In this document: piece by piece, positions 1 through 7,418 of the stretch
Position numbering within the stretch: position 1 is the stretch's first letter
How the letters are laid out: each line of letters starts with the position of its first letter
Notes under the pieces: model-generated
Told to the model about the DNA's origin: nothing
The model's input: only the letters and a program-made list of their open reading frames with translations
The model's database searches: none
Origin: an uncultured Flavobacteriales bacterium
Lineage (GTDB): Bacteria; Bacteroidota; Bacteroidia; Flavobacteriales; UBA7430
Assembly: GCA_913041775.1 (NCBI GenBank)
Contig: CAJWJW010000051.1
Span: 1 to 8,816 of the forward strand
DNA: 8,816 nt
Direction of reading: 5' to 3'
Position numbers and translations under genes: made by a program

Positions 1-1945
1 CGGTAGATCGGAAGGTGCTTCTATTCGTTTTGAATTGGAAAGTGATGCTTTAGCTTCTGATGAAAATATAGAAGTAGAGGTCTTTACCACACGTCCAGAT
101 ACTATTTTTGGAGTATCGTATATGACTTTAGCTCCAGAGCACGAATATGTGTCTCGCATTACTACTGATGAATATAAAGAAGCAATTACAGAATATATAG
201 ACAAGACGAAAAAGCGTTCGGAGCGCGATAGGATGTCGGATGTAAAAACCGTTTCTGGTCAATTTACAGGCGCTTACGTGAAACACCCATTTACGGGAGC
301 TAAAATTCCTGTGTGGATTGGAGATTACGTTCTAGCAAGTTACGGAACAGGTGCGGTAATGGCTGTTCCTGCACACGATAGCCGTGATTTTGCATTTGCA
401 AATAACTTCGACTTGCCAATTATGCCCGTTATTTCTGGGGGTAATCTACCAGAAGAATCACACGATGGAAAAGAAGGAACACTCCTAAATTCTGAGTTCC
501 TAAATGGCTTAGAGGTTAAGGACGCAACCACAGCAATTATTGCTAAGATTGAAGCCAAAGGAATCGGAAGAGGTAAAATTCAATACCGCTTACGCGATGC
601 AATTTTCTCTCGCCAGAGATACTGGGGAGAACCATTTCCAGTATATTTTGAGGATGGAATGCCTAAAACTATGGAAGACAAAGACCTTCCTGTTACTTTA
701 CCCACAGTAGAAAAATACTTACCCACCGAAGATGGCGAACCGCCTTTGGCGAGAGCAGAACACTGGGAAACTGCCGATGGAAATGCTATCGAAACCAATA
801 CAATGCCTGGATGGGCTGGGTCTTCGTGGTATTTCTTGCGTTATATGGATGCAAGTAACGGCGGTGAATTTGTTTCTAAAGACGCACAAGAATATTGGAG
901 AAACGTCGATTTATACATTGGTGGATCGGAGCATGCTACCGGACACTTATTGTACTCGCGTTTCTGGATGAAGTTCTTATTTGACATGGGTTATGTATCT
1001 GAGCAAGAGCCTTTCAAAAAGATGATCAATCAAGGAATGATTTTAGGTCGTTCTAACTTTGCGTACAGAATTAAAGACACCAACACTTTTGTCTCTCACG
1101 GAATTAAAGACCAACACGATACTACACCTATTCATGTAGATGTAAATATGGTGGAGAACGACATTTTAGATGTGGAAGCATTTAAAGGGTGGCGTGCAGA
1201 TTTTGAAAATGCAGAATTCATCCTCGAAGAGGGAGAATACAAATGTGGTGCAGAGGTAGAGAAGATGTCGAAGTCGAAGTTTAATGTGGTTAGTCCAGAT
1301 TTAATTGTGGAGAAATACGGTGCAGACACCCTTCGTATGTACGAAATGTTTTTAGGTCCTTTAGAGCAATTTAAACCCTGGAACACTAACGGTATTTCGG
1401 GTGTAAACAATTTCTTACGTAAACTGTGGCGCTTATTCCACAATGCAGAAAACAACTTTGTAATTAGTGATGCTGAAGCCACAAAGGAAGAGCTGAAAAC
1501 TTTACATAGAACAATCAAGAAAGTACAAGAAGATGTGGAGGCATTCTCTTTCAATACTTCGGTAAGTACCTTTATGGTTTGTGTAAATGAGCTTACGGCA
1601 CAGAAATGTAATAAACGATCTGTGTTAGAACCTTTGGTAATTTTAATGTGTTCTTACGCCCCTCATATATCCGAAGAACTTTGGGAATTACTAGGGCATA
1701 CAGATGGAGTTACCTACCAAGAATTCCCAAAATTTGAAGCTTCTCATTTAGTAGAACGTTCACACACGTATCCTGTTTCTTTTAATGGGAAAATGCGATT
1801 TAAAATGGAATTCCCTTTAGATATGGATAAAGCTGAAATAGAAAAACAAATCTTGGCACACGAAAAGTCTGTACATTACCTAGAGGGTAAGTCGCCTAAA
1901 AAGGTAATTATCGTTCCTAAGAAAATCATCAATATTGTAGTCTAA
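1..1945 (+). CDS. leuS: Leucyl-tRNA synthetase, 5'-truncated by the window edge
   Basis: Charges tRNA-Leu with leucine in the cytoplasm and edits mischarged products. The frame is open from base 2 (GRSEGASI...), so the gene starts left of the window; the TTG at 35 is an internal Leu codon, not a start. About 647 codons are present. From the usual bacterial length of more than 900 residues, I infer that the N-terminal part of the catalytic domain, with the HIGH motif, is missing. Visible landmarks in order: CP1 editing domain with the threonine-rich TTRPDT motif and GTGAVMAVPAHDSRD, which carries the conserved editing Asp; RLRDAIFSRQRYWGEPFP; PGWAGSSWYFLRYMD; GGSEHATGHLLYSRF; the KMSKS ATP-binding loop at 1262-1276; the anticodon-binding helical domain (APHISEELW); and the C-terminal tail ending KKIINIVV. 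Between the catalytic core and KMSKS lies an insertion of roughly 60-70 residues, matching the leucine-specific domain. All key residues in view are intact. An intrinsic terminator follows, so it is transcribed separately from the next gene. Confidence 0.97.
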   Translation, partial: GRSEGASIRFELESDALASDENIEVEVFTTRPDTIFGVSYMTLAPEHEYVSRITTDEYKEAITEYIDKTKKRSERDRMSDVKTVSGQFTGAYVKHPFTGAKIPVWIGDYVLASYGTGAVMAVPAHDSRDFAFANNFDLPIMPVISGGNLPEESHDGKEGTLLNSEFLNGLEVKDATTAIIAKIEAKGIGRGKIQYRLRDAIFSRQRYWGEPFPVYFEDGMPKTMEDKDLPVTLPTVEKYLPTEDGEPPLARAEHWETADGNAIETNTMPGWAGSSWYFLRYMDASNGGEFVSKDAQEYWRNVDLYIGGSEHATGHLLYSRFWMKFLFDMGYVSEQEPFKKMINQGMILGRSNFAYRIKDTNTFVSHGIKDQHDTTPIHVDVNMVENDILDVEAFKGWRADFENAEFILEEGEYKCGAEVEKMSKSKFNVVSPDLIVEKYGADTLRMYEMFLGPLEQFKPWNTNGISGVNNFLRKLWRLFHNAENNFVISDAEATKEELKTLHRTIKKVQEDVEAFSFNTSVSTFMVCVNELTAQKCNKRSVLEPLVILMCSYAPHISEELWELLGHTDGVTYQEFPKFEASHLVERSHTYPVSFNGKMRFKMEFPLDMDKAEIEKQILAHEKSVHYLEGKSPKKVIIVPKKIINIVV

Positions 1946-1993
1946 TAATCTTTCATTAGTTAAGTTAGTGATTCATTTATTATAAGAACGCAG

Positions 1994-2027
1994 AGTCCTT
2001 TCCATTTTTATGGGAGGGATTTTTTTT
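1994..2027 (+). terminator. Intrinsic terminator after leuS
   Basis: A 9-bp stem pairs 1996-2004 (TCCTTTCCA) with 2011-2019 (TGGGAGGGA), with two G-U wobbles and a 6-nt loop (2005-2010). It can extend outward by a G-U and an A-U pair. Eight T residues (2020-2027) follow directly, as in a classic Rho-independent terminator. It lies about 50 nt past the leuS stop and about 130 nt before the next start, so it should end the leuS transcript. There is no matching T run for the opposite strand. The rest of the 212-bp gap (1946-2157) holds no gene and no convincing promoter. Confidence 0.88.
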
Positions 2028-2157
2028 GAACGATAAACTAAGAGGGTAAATAGAAAATTACCGGCAAAATAGTAAGAACCAATATTAGGGCTCTATTTAA
2101 TAAATTTTCAAATCATACATCCTCCATTTATCTCGCGTAATTTGCGATATTTGCTTT

Positions 2158-3015
2158 ATGAAAAAGAAGAACTCCTTTTTAGATACCCTAAGATTTAGGT
2201 TGCGATTTGTTGTACTCGACGATCAGTCCTTAAAGGAATTGAGTTCCACCAGCTTAAGTAGGTTCCAAATACTTACACGTATACTTTCTTTTTTACTCCT
2301 TATTGCCACCCTTAGCACCCTACTAATTGCATACACACCTTTAAGGGAGTTTATTCCAGGATATTCTCCACCGCATCTATCTAAAGACCTCGTACATCTA
2401 ACTATAAAAACAGATTCTTTATTGGCGGATTTGAAAATTAAAGAGCAGAAACAATTAATGCTCGAAAGAATTCTAAAAGGTGAGAATATAGACGACTCTC
2501 TTTTTTCTGATTCTGTAATAGTTAGCTCCATAAAAAACAGCGAATTAAGTGCATCTCACGAAGACTCTTTATTTAGGGAGGTTGTAGAAAGAGAAGATCG
2601 TTTTAATGTGCTTTCTGAAGAAACAGAAAACCCTACAACCTTACAACACATTGCATTTTATGCCCCTATAAAAGGGCTTATTACCGATAAATTCGATATT
2701 CAAAAAGAGCATTACGGAATTGACGTGGTAGCACCAGAAAACGAAGCGATAAAAGCGAGTTTACCCGGTACAGTTATACTCTCTAGCTGGACTACAGAAA
2801 CAGGCTATACAATAGCTATACAGCACGAAAACGATTTGATTTCATTTTACAAGCACAATTCTGTATTACTAAAAAGAATTGGCGAAACGGTTTTAGCAGG
2901 TGATGTAATTGGCATAATTGGAAACTCTGGAGAGCTAAGTACAGGACCTCATTTACACTTCGAGTTGTGGCATAAAGGCAAGGCTATTAATCCAGAACAC
3001 CATATTTTATTCTAA
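2158..3015 (+). CDS. Membrane-anchored M23 (LytM-type) metallopeptidase
   Basis: Predicted Zn-dependent endopeptidase of family M23, whose members cut peptide cross-links in peptidoglycan or activate other murein hydrolases. The 285-residue protein has a basic cytoplasmic N terminus (1-40), one hydrophobic segment at about 42-59 that looks like an uncleaved inner-membrane anchor, a charged, possibly coiled linker (about 77-155), and a C-terminal M23 domain from about 165. The catalytic set is complete: H185 and D189 in HYGID, H233 in YKHNS, and H265/H267 in GPHLHFELW, with the usual GETVLAGDVIGIIGNSG strand pattern between. The N-terminal block, including TPLREFIPGYS just after the membrane segment, resembles a flavobacterial M23 subgroup that I recall lying beside GH3 genes. 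ATG at 2158 is the natural start; no Shine-Dalgarno motif precedes it, as is common in Bacteroidota. Its stop overlaps the next ATG by one base (TAATG), suggesting translational coupling. Its exact peptidoglycan bond or partner cannot be told from sequence. Confidence 0.93.
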   Translation: MKKKNSFLDTLRFRLRFVVLDDQSLKELSSTSLSRFQILTRILSFLLLIATLSTLLIAYTPLREFIPGYSPPHLSKDLVHLTIKTDSLLADLKIKEQKQLMLERILKGENIDDSLFSDSVIVSSIKNSELSASHEDSLFREVVEREDRFNVLSEETENPTTLQHIAFYAPIKGLITDKFDIQKEHYGIDVVAPENEAIKASLPGTVILSSWTTETGYTIAIQHENDLISFYKHNSVLLKRIGETVLAGDVIGIIGNSGELSTGPHLHFELWHKGKAINPEHHILF

Positions 3016-4496
3016 TGTCTATAAAGTCATTTTTCGGTAAAATTATTGCGAATCGCGATGTTGTCCAAACAAAAAAATGGAGTTCTAATCCGTTAGAAAC
3101 TCAACAGAAAGTTTTACTTCAGTTGCTTAAAACTGCTGCTAATACCGCTTTTGGAAAAGATCATTGTTTTAGTGAAATAAGCAATTACGAAGATTTCAAA
3201 ACCCAAGTTCCTGTAAGAGATTACGAAGGGCTTAAGCCGTATATAGAAAGAATTAAAAATGGGGAACAAGACATCCTTTGGAAGGGCAGCCCTTTATACT
3301 TTGCCAAAACATCAGGCACAACATCTGGAGCTAAATATATACCACTCACCAAAGAATCCTTAGCTTACCAGATAAAAGCAGCTAAAAGTGCTCTTTTACA
3401 CTATATCGTAGATTCTGGAAATCATCATTTTATAAATGGAAAAATGATTTTCTTACAAGGATCTCCAGAGCTAGATATGAATCCAACCGTTCCTAATGGT
3501 AGGCTTTCGGGCATAGTAGCTAACTTTGTTCCTTCGTATTTACAATCCAACAGATTGCCTTCTTATAAAACCAATTGCATAGAAGATTGGGAAACAAAAG
3601 TAGAGGCCATTATTGAGGAAACTCTTCCAGAAGATATGCGCCTTATTAGTGGAATTCCTTCTTGGGTGCAAATGTATTTTGAGAGGCTACAAGCTAAAAC
3701 AGGAAAAACAATTTCTGAACTATTCCCCAACTTCTCTCTCTTTGTTTTTGGGGGTGTAAACTACGAACCTTACCGTAAGAAGTTTGAAGAACTCATTGGT
3801 AAAAAAGTAGACAGCCTGGAGTTGTATCCAGCCTCTGAGGGGTTTATAGCTTTTCAGGAAAAGCAAGATGAAAAGGGTTTGTTATTGCTTTTAGACTACG
3901 GAATATTCTACGAGTTTATACCTGCAGATGAGTTCTACGACGAAAACCCTACACGCATATCTTTAGGAGAAGTTAAAGTGGGCATTAACTATGTGCTAAT
4001 TTTAAATACAAACGCTGGATTATGGGGGTATAATATTGGCGATACCGTAGCTTTCACATCTTTAGAGCCTTATAGAATTATTGTTACAGGAAGAATAAAG
4101 CACTTTACTTCTGCTTTTGGCGAACACGTAATAGCCAAAGAGGTTGAAGAAGCTATTCGTTTGGCAATGGAGCAATGTACCGAAGTAGAGTTAAGTGAGT
4201 TTACTGTTGCGCCTCAAACAGAACTAGAAGAAGGGTTACCCTACCACGAATGGCTTATAGAATTTGCTACAGATGCTAAAGACGTGGCGCTGTTCGAAAA
4301 ACTTATAGACGAAAATCTACAAGCCCAAAATTCTTATTATAAAGACCTTATTGAGGGGAAAATACTTAGACAGCTAAAAATTACGAGCCTACCTAAAAAC
4401 GCCTTCCATAAGTACATGAAATCTCAGGGTAAACTAGGAGGGCAAAATAAAATACCTCGACTGGCTAACGATCGTAAAATTGCGGACTCTTTATAG
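3015..4496 (+). CDS. GH3-family acyl-adenylate-forming enzyme (GH3 auxin-responsive promoter family)
   Basis: Member of the GH3 branch of the ANL adenylating superfamily. Characterised plant members activate a carboxylate with ATP and join it to an amino acid; the substrate of bacterial members is not known to me. The 493-residue protein has no signal peptide, so it should be cytoplasmic. Three nucleotide-binding motifs are visible in order: the Ser/Thr/Gly-rich loop KTSGTTSGAKYIPLT (98-112), ELYPASEG (269-276), and GYNIGD (338-343) followed by VTGRIKHF (357-364), the hinge to the small C-terminal domain. The last ~130 residues fit that smaller domain. Length and opening residues (MSIKSFFGKIIANRD) fit bacterial homologues. 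The ATG at 3015 shares its first base with the stop of the M23 gene, so the two are probably translated from one transcript. The coupling suggests a joint role, perhaps in envelope chemistry, but that is inference. The common name 'auxin-responsive promoter' is inherited from plants and says nothing about auxin here. Confidence 0.92.
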   Translation: MSIKSFFGKIIANRDVVQTKKWSSNPLETQQKVLLQLLKTAANTAFGKDHCFSEISNYEDFKTQVPVRDYEGLKPYIERIKNGEQDILWKGSPLYFAKTSGTTSGAKYIPLTKESLAYQIKAAKSALLHYIVDSGNHHFINGKMIFLQGSPELDMNPTVPNGRLSGIVANFVPSYLQSNRLPSYKTNCIEDWETKVEAIIEETLPEDMRLISGIPSWVQMYFERLQAKTGKTISELFPNFSLFVFGGVNYEPYRKKFEELIGKKVDSLELYPASEGFIAFQEKQDEKGLLLLLDYGIFYEFIPADEFYDENPTRISLGEVKVGINYVLILNTNAGLWGYNIGDTVAFTSLEPYRIIVTGRIKHFTSAFGEHVIAKEVEEAIRLAMEQCTEVELSEFTVAPQTELEEGLPYHEWLIEFATDAKDVALFEKLIDENLQAQNSYYKDLIEGKILRQLKITSLPKNAFHKYMKSQGKLGGQNKIPRLANDRKIADSL

Positions 4497-4505
4497 GTAC
4501 ACAAT

Positions 4506-4967
4506 CTATTTAATCAAGCCAAATTGTAAAAAATGATGGTGTAGGTGTTTGTTGTGAACCCTGTCCCACAACACTTTGTTAAGTTTACCAAACACTGGGT
4601 GATTAAGTGTTTCCTCTTCTTTACCGCTCCAGTAAGCTTGGAAAGAACCTAAGGATGAAAGAAGATTAACTATAGCTTCTTCGATAGAAGAATAAACATA
4701 AGGAATGGGGTCTAGAGGCAAGAATTTAGCAACAAAATTCTTTGGCATTAATTCCTCACTCCTTAAAAATTCTTGCGATTTATGTATGTATTTATCTGGA
4801 GTTAAAATGGTGGTTTCTTGCTTTTTATTAGAAATATTGTAAAGCACAATCAGGTGTTCCACCATTTGCTGAGCATCCATTCTCCCCCAAAGAGCGGGGC
4901 TAGAAGAGTTTAATAAACCCAACGTTTCTTTCAATTTATCTTTATCGTCTACCCAAGCGTAAAACAT
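4506..4967 (-). CDS. DUF1569/DinB-like small protein, putative metal-binding four-helix bundle
   Basis: A 153-residue protein without signal peptide or membrane segment, of unknown function. The sequence resembles DUF1569, part of the DinB/YfiT-like group of four-helix-bundle proteins. Clues are WGRMDAQQMVEHL near residues 27-39, with H38 in a helix, and a C-terminal helix with H138, H141 and H143-H145 ending in HHFLQFGL. DinB-like proteins place three histidines on neighbouring helices to hold a divalent metal, and H38 plus two of the C-terminal histidines could form that site. Some relatives are thiol-dependent transferases or hydrolases, but nothing here fixes a reaction. HPVFGKLNKVLWDRVHNKH (123-141) is the most family-like stretch. 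It is the last gene of a three-gene - strand operon. Its ATG overlaps the TAA stop of the M28 gene by one base (TAATG), which supports both the start and translational coupling. Family assignment is from memory of motifs. Confidence 0.78.
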   Translation of the reverse strand: MFYAWVDDKDKLKETLGLLNSSSPALWGRMDAQQMVEHLIVLYNISNKKQETTILTPDKYIHKSQEFLRSEELMPKNFVAKFLPLDPIPYVYSSIEEAIVNLLSSLGSFQAYWSGKEEETLNHPVFGKLNKVLWDRVHNKHLHHHFLQFGLIK

Positions 4968-6499
4968 TATCTTCTATCGTTTTTAAAATCGCTTTGCACG
5001 TCCACCTCAATACGTTTGTCTTGGTTTACCAATTGCCAAGCTGTATGAAAAACTAGCTTAGATATAGAAGCAATTTTTCCAAAATGTATTTTATCTACTG
5101 TATCGGTAGCTTTGTGGTAGTCTGCGTGAACTCCATTGAAGTAAAAAATAACTGGAATATTATTCTTTGCAAAATTATAATGGTCAGATCGGTAGTAAAA
5201 ACGATTAGGGTCTTCTGGGTCGTTAAAAGTATAATCTAATTCTAACTGTGTATAATAAGTGTTAGCGTCTTCAGAAACCTGATGAAGCTCTGTACTTAAT
5301 TTATCCGCCCCTATTAAATACACGTAGTCAGGGTTTCCTTCATGGTTTTCATCCATTCTACCAATCATGTCAATATTTAAGTCGGCTATGGTGTTTTCTA
5401 GAGGGAAAACAGGGTTTTCTGCATAATAAGAAGAACCTAATAAACCCATTTCTTCTCCAGCAACAGGCATAAATAAAATAGATCTACGTGGGCCGTTTCC
5501 TGCCGCTTTTGCTTTAGCAAAAGCTTCTGCTAATTCTAATATAGCTACAGTACCCGAACCATCATCATCTGCGCCATTATGTACAACACCATCGTGAATA
5601 CCTAAATGATCATAATGTGCAGTAATAACCAAAAGTTCTTCTTTTAAATCGGAACCTTCTAAATACCCTAAAACATTTTCTCCTTGTAGGAGGTTTTCAC
5701 TTACTTCTGTAGAAAAAGAACCCACTACCTCAAAAGAAGGATATTTACAACGAGAAACTTTTTTAAGGAGCTTTTTGCTCGAAACACCAAGAGTTCTTTC
5801 TAAGTATTGTGCATCTATAAAAGCAAAAGGAAGTTTAAACTTAGCAGACTCAATAAATACATTTCTTTTTTCTTTGGTAAAATAGGCGCTGTATCTTTTT
5901 AGTTTAGAGCTTACATTCTTATCTACAAAAAATACAGCTTTAGCACCGTGTTGGTAGGCTTTTTCTAATTGATATTCCCAATCTATAGTTTCGATAGAAG
6001 CAATTTTAGATTGCTCTTTTTCCTTCAATAAATCGATAGTAAATAGTAAAACTACCTTGTCTTTTACGTCTATAGTTCTGTAGTCCGAACAATCAATTTC
6101 ATCAATACCAAAACCTATACATTGTATAGATTCAAATTCTAAAGAAGTAGAACCATAAAGTGGGGATGTATAATACGACTCTAAAAAAGTTAATTCCTTA
6201 TTTATAGTTAAACTGCTATTTACTAGAGTTTGAGTTAATAAGGGAAATTCCTGGTAATAGGTTTCTCCATTATAAGGTGGAATGCCAATAGACTCAAAAT
6301 GGCGTGCAATATAGTCCGCAGCTAGTTTTTGTCCTTTTTGTCCAGTTGCACGTCCTTCTAAAGAGTCGGAGGCTAATATATATAGGTGATCCTTTAAATC
6401 TTGAACATTTATAGTGTTAGCAAAGTTTATAGCAGTACTATCTTGTGCAAAAGCAGAAAAAGATAAAAGGGCGGCGAAAGAAAATAGTATGTTTTTCAT
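4967..6499 (-). CDS. Secreted M28-family Zn-aminopeptidase-like protein with PA domain
   Basis: Predicted exported metallopeptidase of family M28, probably removing N-terminal residues from peptides in the periplasm or outside the cell. The 510-residue protein starts with a Sec signal peptide (MKNILFSFAALLSFSAFA, likely cut after A18). An N-terminal cap region and a protease-associated (PA) domain at about 115-270 (signature KDKVVLLF, then AYQHGAKAVFFVDK) lead into the catalytic domain from about 275. The cocatalytic two-zinc site is complete by motif: H295 in AHYDHLG, bridging D312 in GADDDGSG, general base E349 and ligand E350 in AGEEMGLLGS, D377 in NIDMIG, and H462 in YHKATDT. RSDHYNF (437-443) is also typical. 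No C-terminal sorting domain is visible. It is the middle gene of the operon: rpiB ends one base upstream (TAATATG), and its own TAA overlaps the next ATG. Substrate preference (aminopeptidase, dipeptidase or glutaminyl cyclase-like) cannot be read safely; the full zinc site and PA domain favour an aminopeptidase. Confidence 0.94.
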   Translation of the reverse strand: MKNILFSFAALLSFSAFAQDSTAINFANTINVQDLKDHLYILASDSLEGRATGQKGQKLAADYIARHFESIGIPPYNGETYYQEFPLLTQTLVNSSLTINKELTFLESYYTSPLYGSTSLEFESIQCIGFGIDEIDCSDYRTIDVKDKVVLLFTIDLLKEKEQSKIASIETIDWEYQLEKAYQHGAKAVFFVDKNVSSKLKRYSAYFTKEKRNVFIESAKFKLPFAFIDAQYLERTLGVSSKKLLKKVSRCKYPSFEVVGSFSTEVSENLLQGENVLGYLEGSDLKEELLVITAHYDHLGIHDGVVHNGADDDGSGTVAILELAEAFAKAKAAGNGPRRSILFMPVAGEEMGLLGSSYYAENPVFPLENTIADLNIDMIGRMDENHEGNPDYVYLIGADKLSTELHQVSEDANTYYTQLELDYTFNDPEDPNRFYYRSDHYNFAKNNIPVIFYFNGVHADYHKATDTVDKIHFGKIASISKLVFHTAWQLVNQDKRIEVDVQSDFKNDRR

Positions 6500-6500
6500 A

Positions 6501-6932
6501 TTAACAAGAAGCTATTTTATTAACTCTTATCGCATGTCTTCCACCTTCGAATTCGGTTGCTAAAAAAAGCGCTGTTATTTCTTGTGCTTCTTCGTACGAT
6601 ATAAAACGTGCAGGCATTGTTAAAACGTTGGCGTCGTTGTGCAGTCTCGATAATTCTGCAATTTCTTTTTTCCAACACAAAGCAGAACGTACAGATTGGT
6701 GCTTGTTTGCGCTCATATTTATTCCGTTTCCACTTCCGCAAAAAAGAATACCAAAATCTACACTTTTAGAACTTACCGCTTCTGCAACTTTATGCCCATA
6801 GACAGGATAATCTACACTATCTTCTGTCATTGGTCCTAGGTCGGAAACCAGGAATCCATTGTACTCTAAATAACTTATCAAACGAGCTTTATAATCCACT
6901 CCAGCGTGATCAGATGCGATAGCAATTTTCAT
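6501..6932 (-). CDS. rpiB: Ribose-5-phosphate isomerase B (RpiB/LacAB family)
   Basis: Interconverts ribose 5-phosphate and ribulose 5-phosphate in the non-oxidative pentose phosphate pathway, in the cytoplasm. With the ATG at 6932 the protein has 143 residues, normal for RpiB, and opens MKIAIASDHAG with D8 and H9 of the substrate pocket. Other family marks are DYPVYG (41-46), FCGSGNGINMSANKH (64-78) with catalytic C65, RLHNDANV (97-103) with H99, and GGRHAIRVNKI (130-140), whose arginines bind phosphate. The same frame is open upstream to another ATG at 6965, adding 11 residues (MYYICSLKIHI). I reject that start because the family begins at MKIAI and because a good -7 promoter element lies inside the extension. 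LacAB-type isomerases look similar, but a single stand-alone gene and the HNDAN motif favour RpiB. It heads a compact - strand operon; only one base separates its stop from the M28 start. Confidence 0.95.
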   Translation of the reverse strand: MKIAIASDHAGVDYKARLISYLEYNGFLVSDLGPMTEDSVDYPVYGHKVAEAVSSKSVDFGILFCGSGNGINMSANKHQSVRSALCWKKEIAELSRLHNDANVLTMPARFISYEEAQEITALFLATEFEGGRHAIRVNKIASC

Positions 6933-6951
6933 AATATGTATTTTTAGAGAA

Positions 6952-6959
6952 CAAATATA
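6952..6959 (-). promoter_or_regulatory. Candidate -7 promoter element for the rpiB operon
   Basis: On the - strand this reads TATATTTG, a full match to the Bacteroidota primary-sigma -7 consensus TAnnTTTG. It ends 19 nt before the rpiB ATG at 6932, giving a short leader of about a dozen nucleotides. No TTG lies at the expected -33 distance, so only one half of the promoter is visible. In such AT-rich DNA a chance match is possible, but the position and strand are right. Confidence 0.5.
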
Positions 6960-7026
6960 ATACATATACTCACTGCTTTTACCTTATAAACATTCATAAA
7001 TAAAATTGTTAATAGCGGTTGTAAGT

Positions 7027-7089
7027 GATTAATTACCAGTACACACTTATTAACATACTTTTATTAATATATAATAAAACTGGTTAATC
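7027..7089. repeat. Nested inverted repeats
   Basis: The outer arms are GATTAA-TTA-CCAGT (7027-7040) and ACTGGTTAATC (7079-7089). They pair fully except for a 3-nt bulge (7033-7035). Inside lies a second perfect inverted repeat, TTTTATTA (7059-7066) with TAATAAAA (7072-7079), around a 5-nt loop. The two pairings share base 7079, so they would compete at that position. There is no T run directly after it that would make it a terminator. The inner AT-only repeat alone could arise by chance; the CCAGT/ACTGG arms are the less expected part. Confidence 0.5.
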
Positions 7090-7259
7090 GTTTCTAAAAA
7101 CAATGTGTTGCTTATTAAAAATGGTTTTATAAGGCACTATTTTTATTTAATAGTCAAGTCAAGTTGTTGTTTTTTATGAGCACAGAAGGTAGTAAGTTAA
7201 TACAGATATGAACATTTAAAAACAATAAAATTATTAATAGATAAGTCTATATAGTAGAT

Positions 7260-7275
7260 ATTAACAGTTGTTAAT
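7260..7275. repeat. 16-bp palindrome, operator-like
   Basis: Arms ATTAACA (7260-7266) and TGTTAAT (7269-7275) around a 2-bp centre (GT). The shape is that of a binding site for a dimeric regulator. It is about 330 bp from both flanking starts, far for a simple operator. By my rough estimate, 7-bp arms are expected about once or twice by chance in a region this AT-rich, so this is weak evidence. Confidence 0.3.
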
Positions 7276-7418
7276 TACTTAATTAATTTACTGATTTACA
7301 AAGTATTTATATGTTAATAAAGCCATAAATAATGTGTAGTTTATTTTACAAATTCAATATCCTATAAGAGTGTAATAATTTTATACAAGCTATCAACAGC
7401 ACATAATATATACATATA

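Noticed and set aside
340..558. 72-codon ORF on the - strand
   Set aside because: Lies wholly inside leuS, whose protein is conserved motif by motif here; the translation resembles nothing I know.
580..798. 72-codon ORF on the - strand
   Set aside because: Antisense shadow of leuS across its RLRDAIFSRQRYWG region.
732..971. 79-codon ORF on the + strand in another frame
   Set aside because: Out-of-frame reading of leuS, which has a solid frame over the same bases.
1132..1554. 140-codon ORF on the - strand
   Set aside because: Opposite the leuS KMSKS and anticodon-binding regions; serine-rich low-complexity translation without domain features.
2101..2108. TAAATTTT as a -7 element for the M23-GH3 operon
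   Set aside because: Lacks the final G of TAnnTTTG and has no TTG at the -33 distance; too weak to call in AT-rich DNA.
2133..2147. Small TCGC/GCGA inverted repeat just before the M23 start
   Set aside because: Only four pairs with a 7-nt loop; no evidence that it affects the start.
2223..2531. 102-codon ORF on the - strand
   Set aside because: Antisense to the N-terminal half of the M23 gene; no recognisable motif and no promoter.
6520..6741. 73-codon ORF on the - strand in another frame
   Set aside because: Overlaps rpiB out of frame; basic low-complexity translation typical of frame shadows.
7176..7211. ATG-initiated 11-codon ORF (MSTEGSKLIQI) in the AT-rich gap
   Set aside because: Too short to tell from chance and without a recognisable promoter; kept only as a note for anyone seeking a leader peptide.
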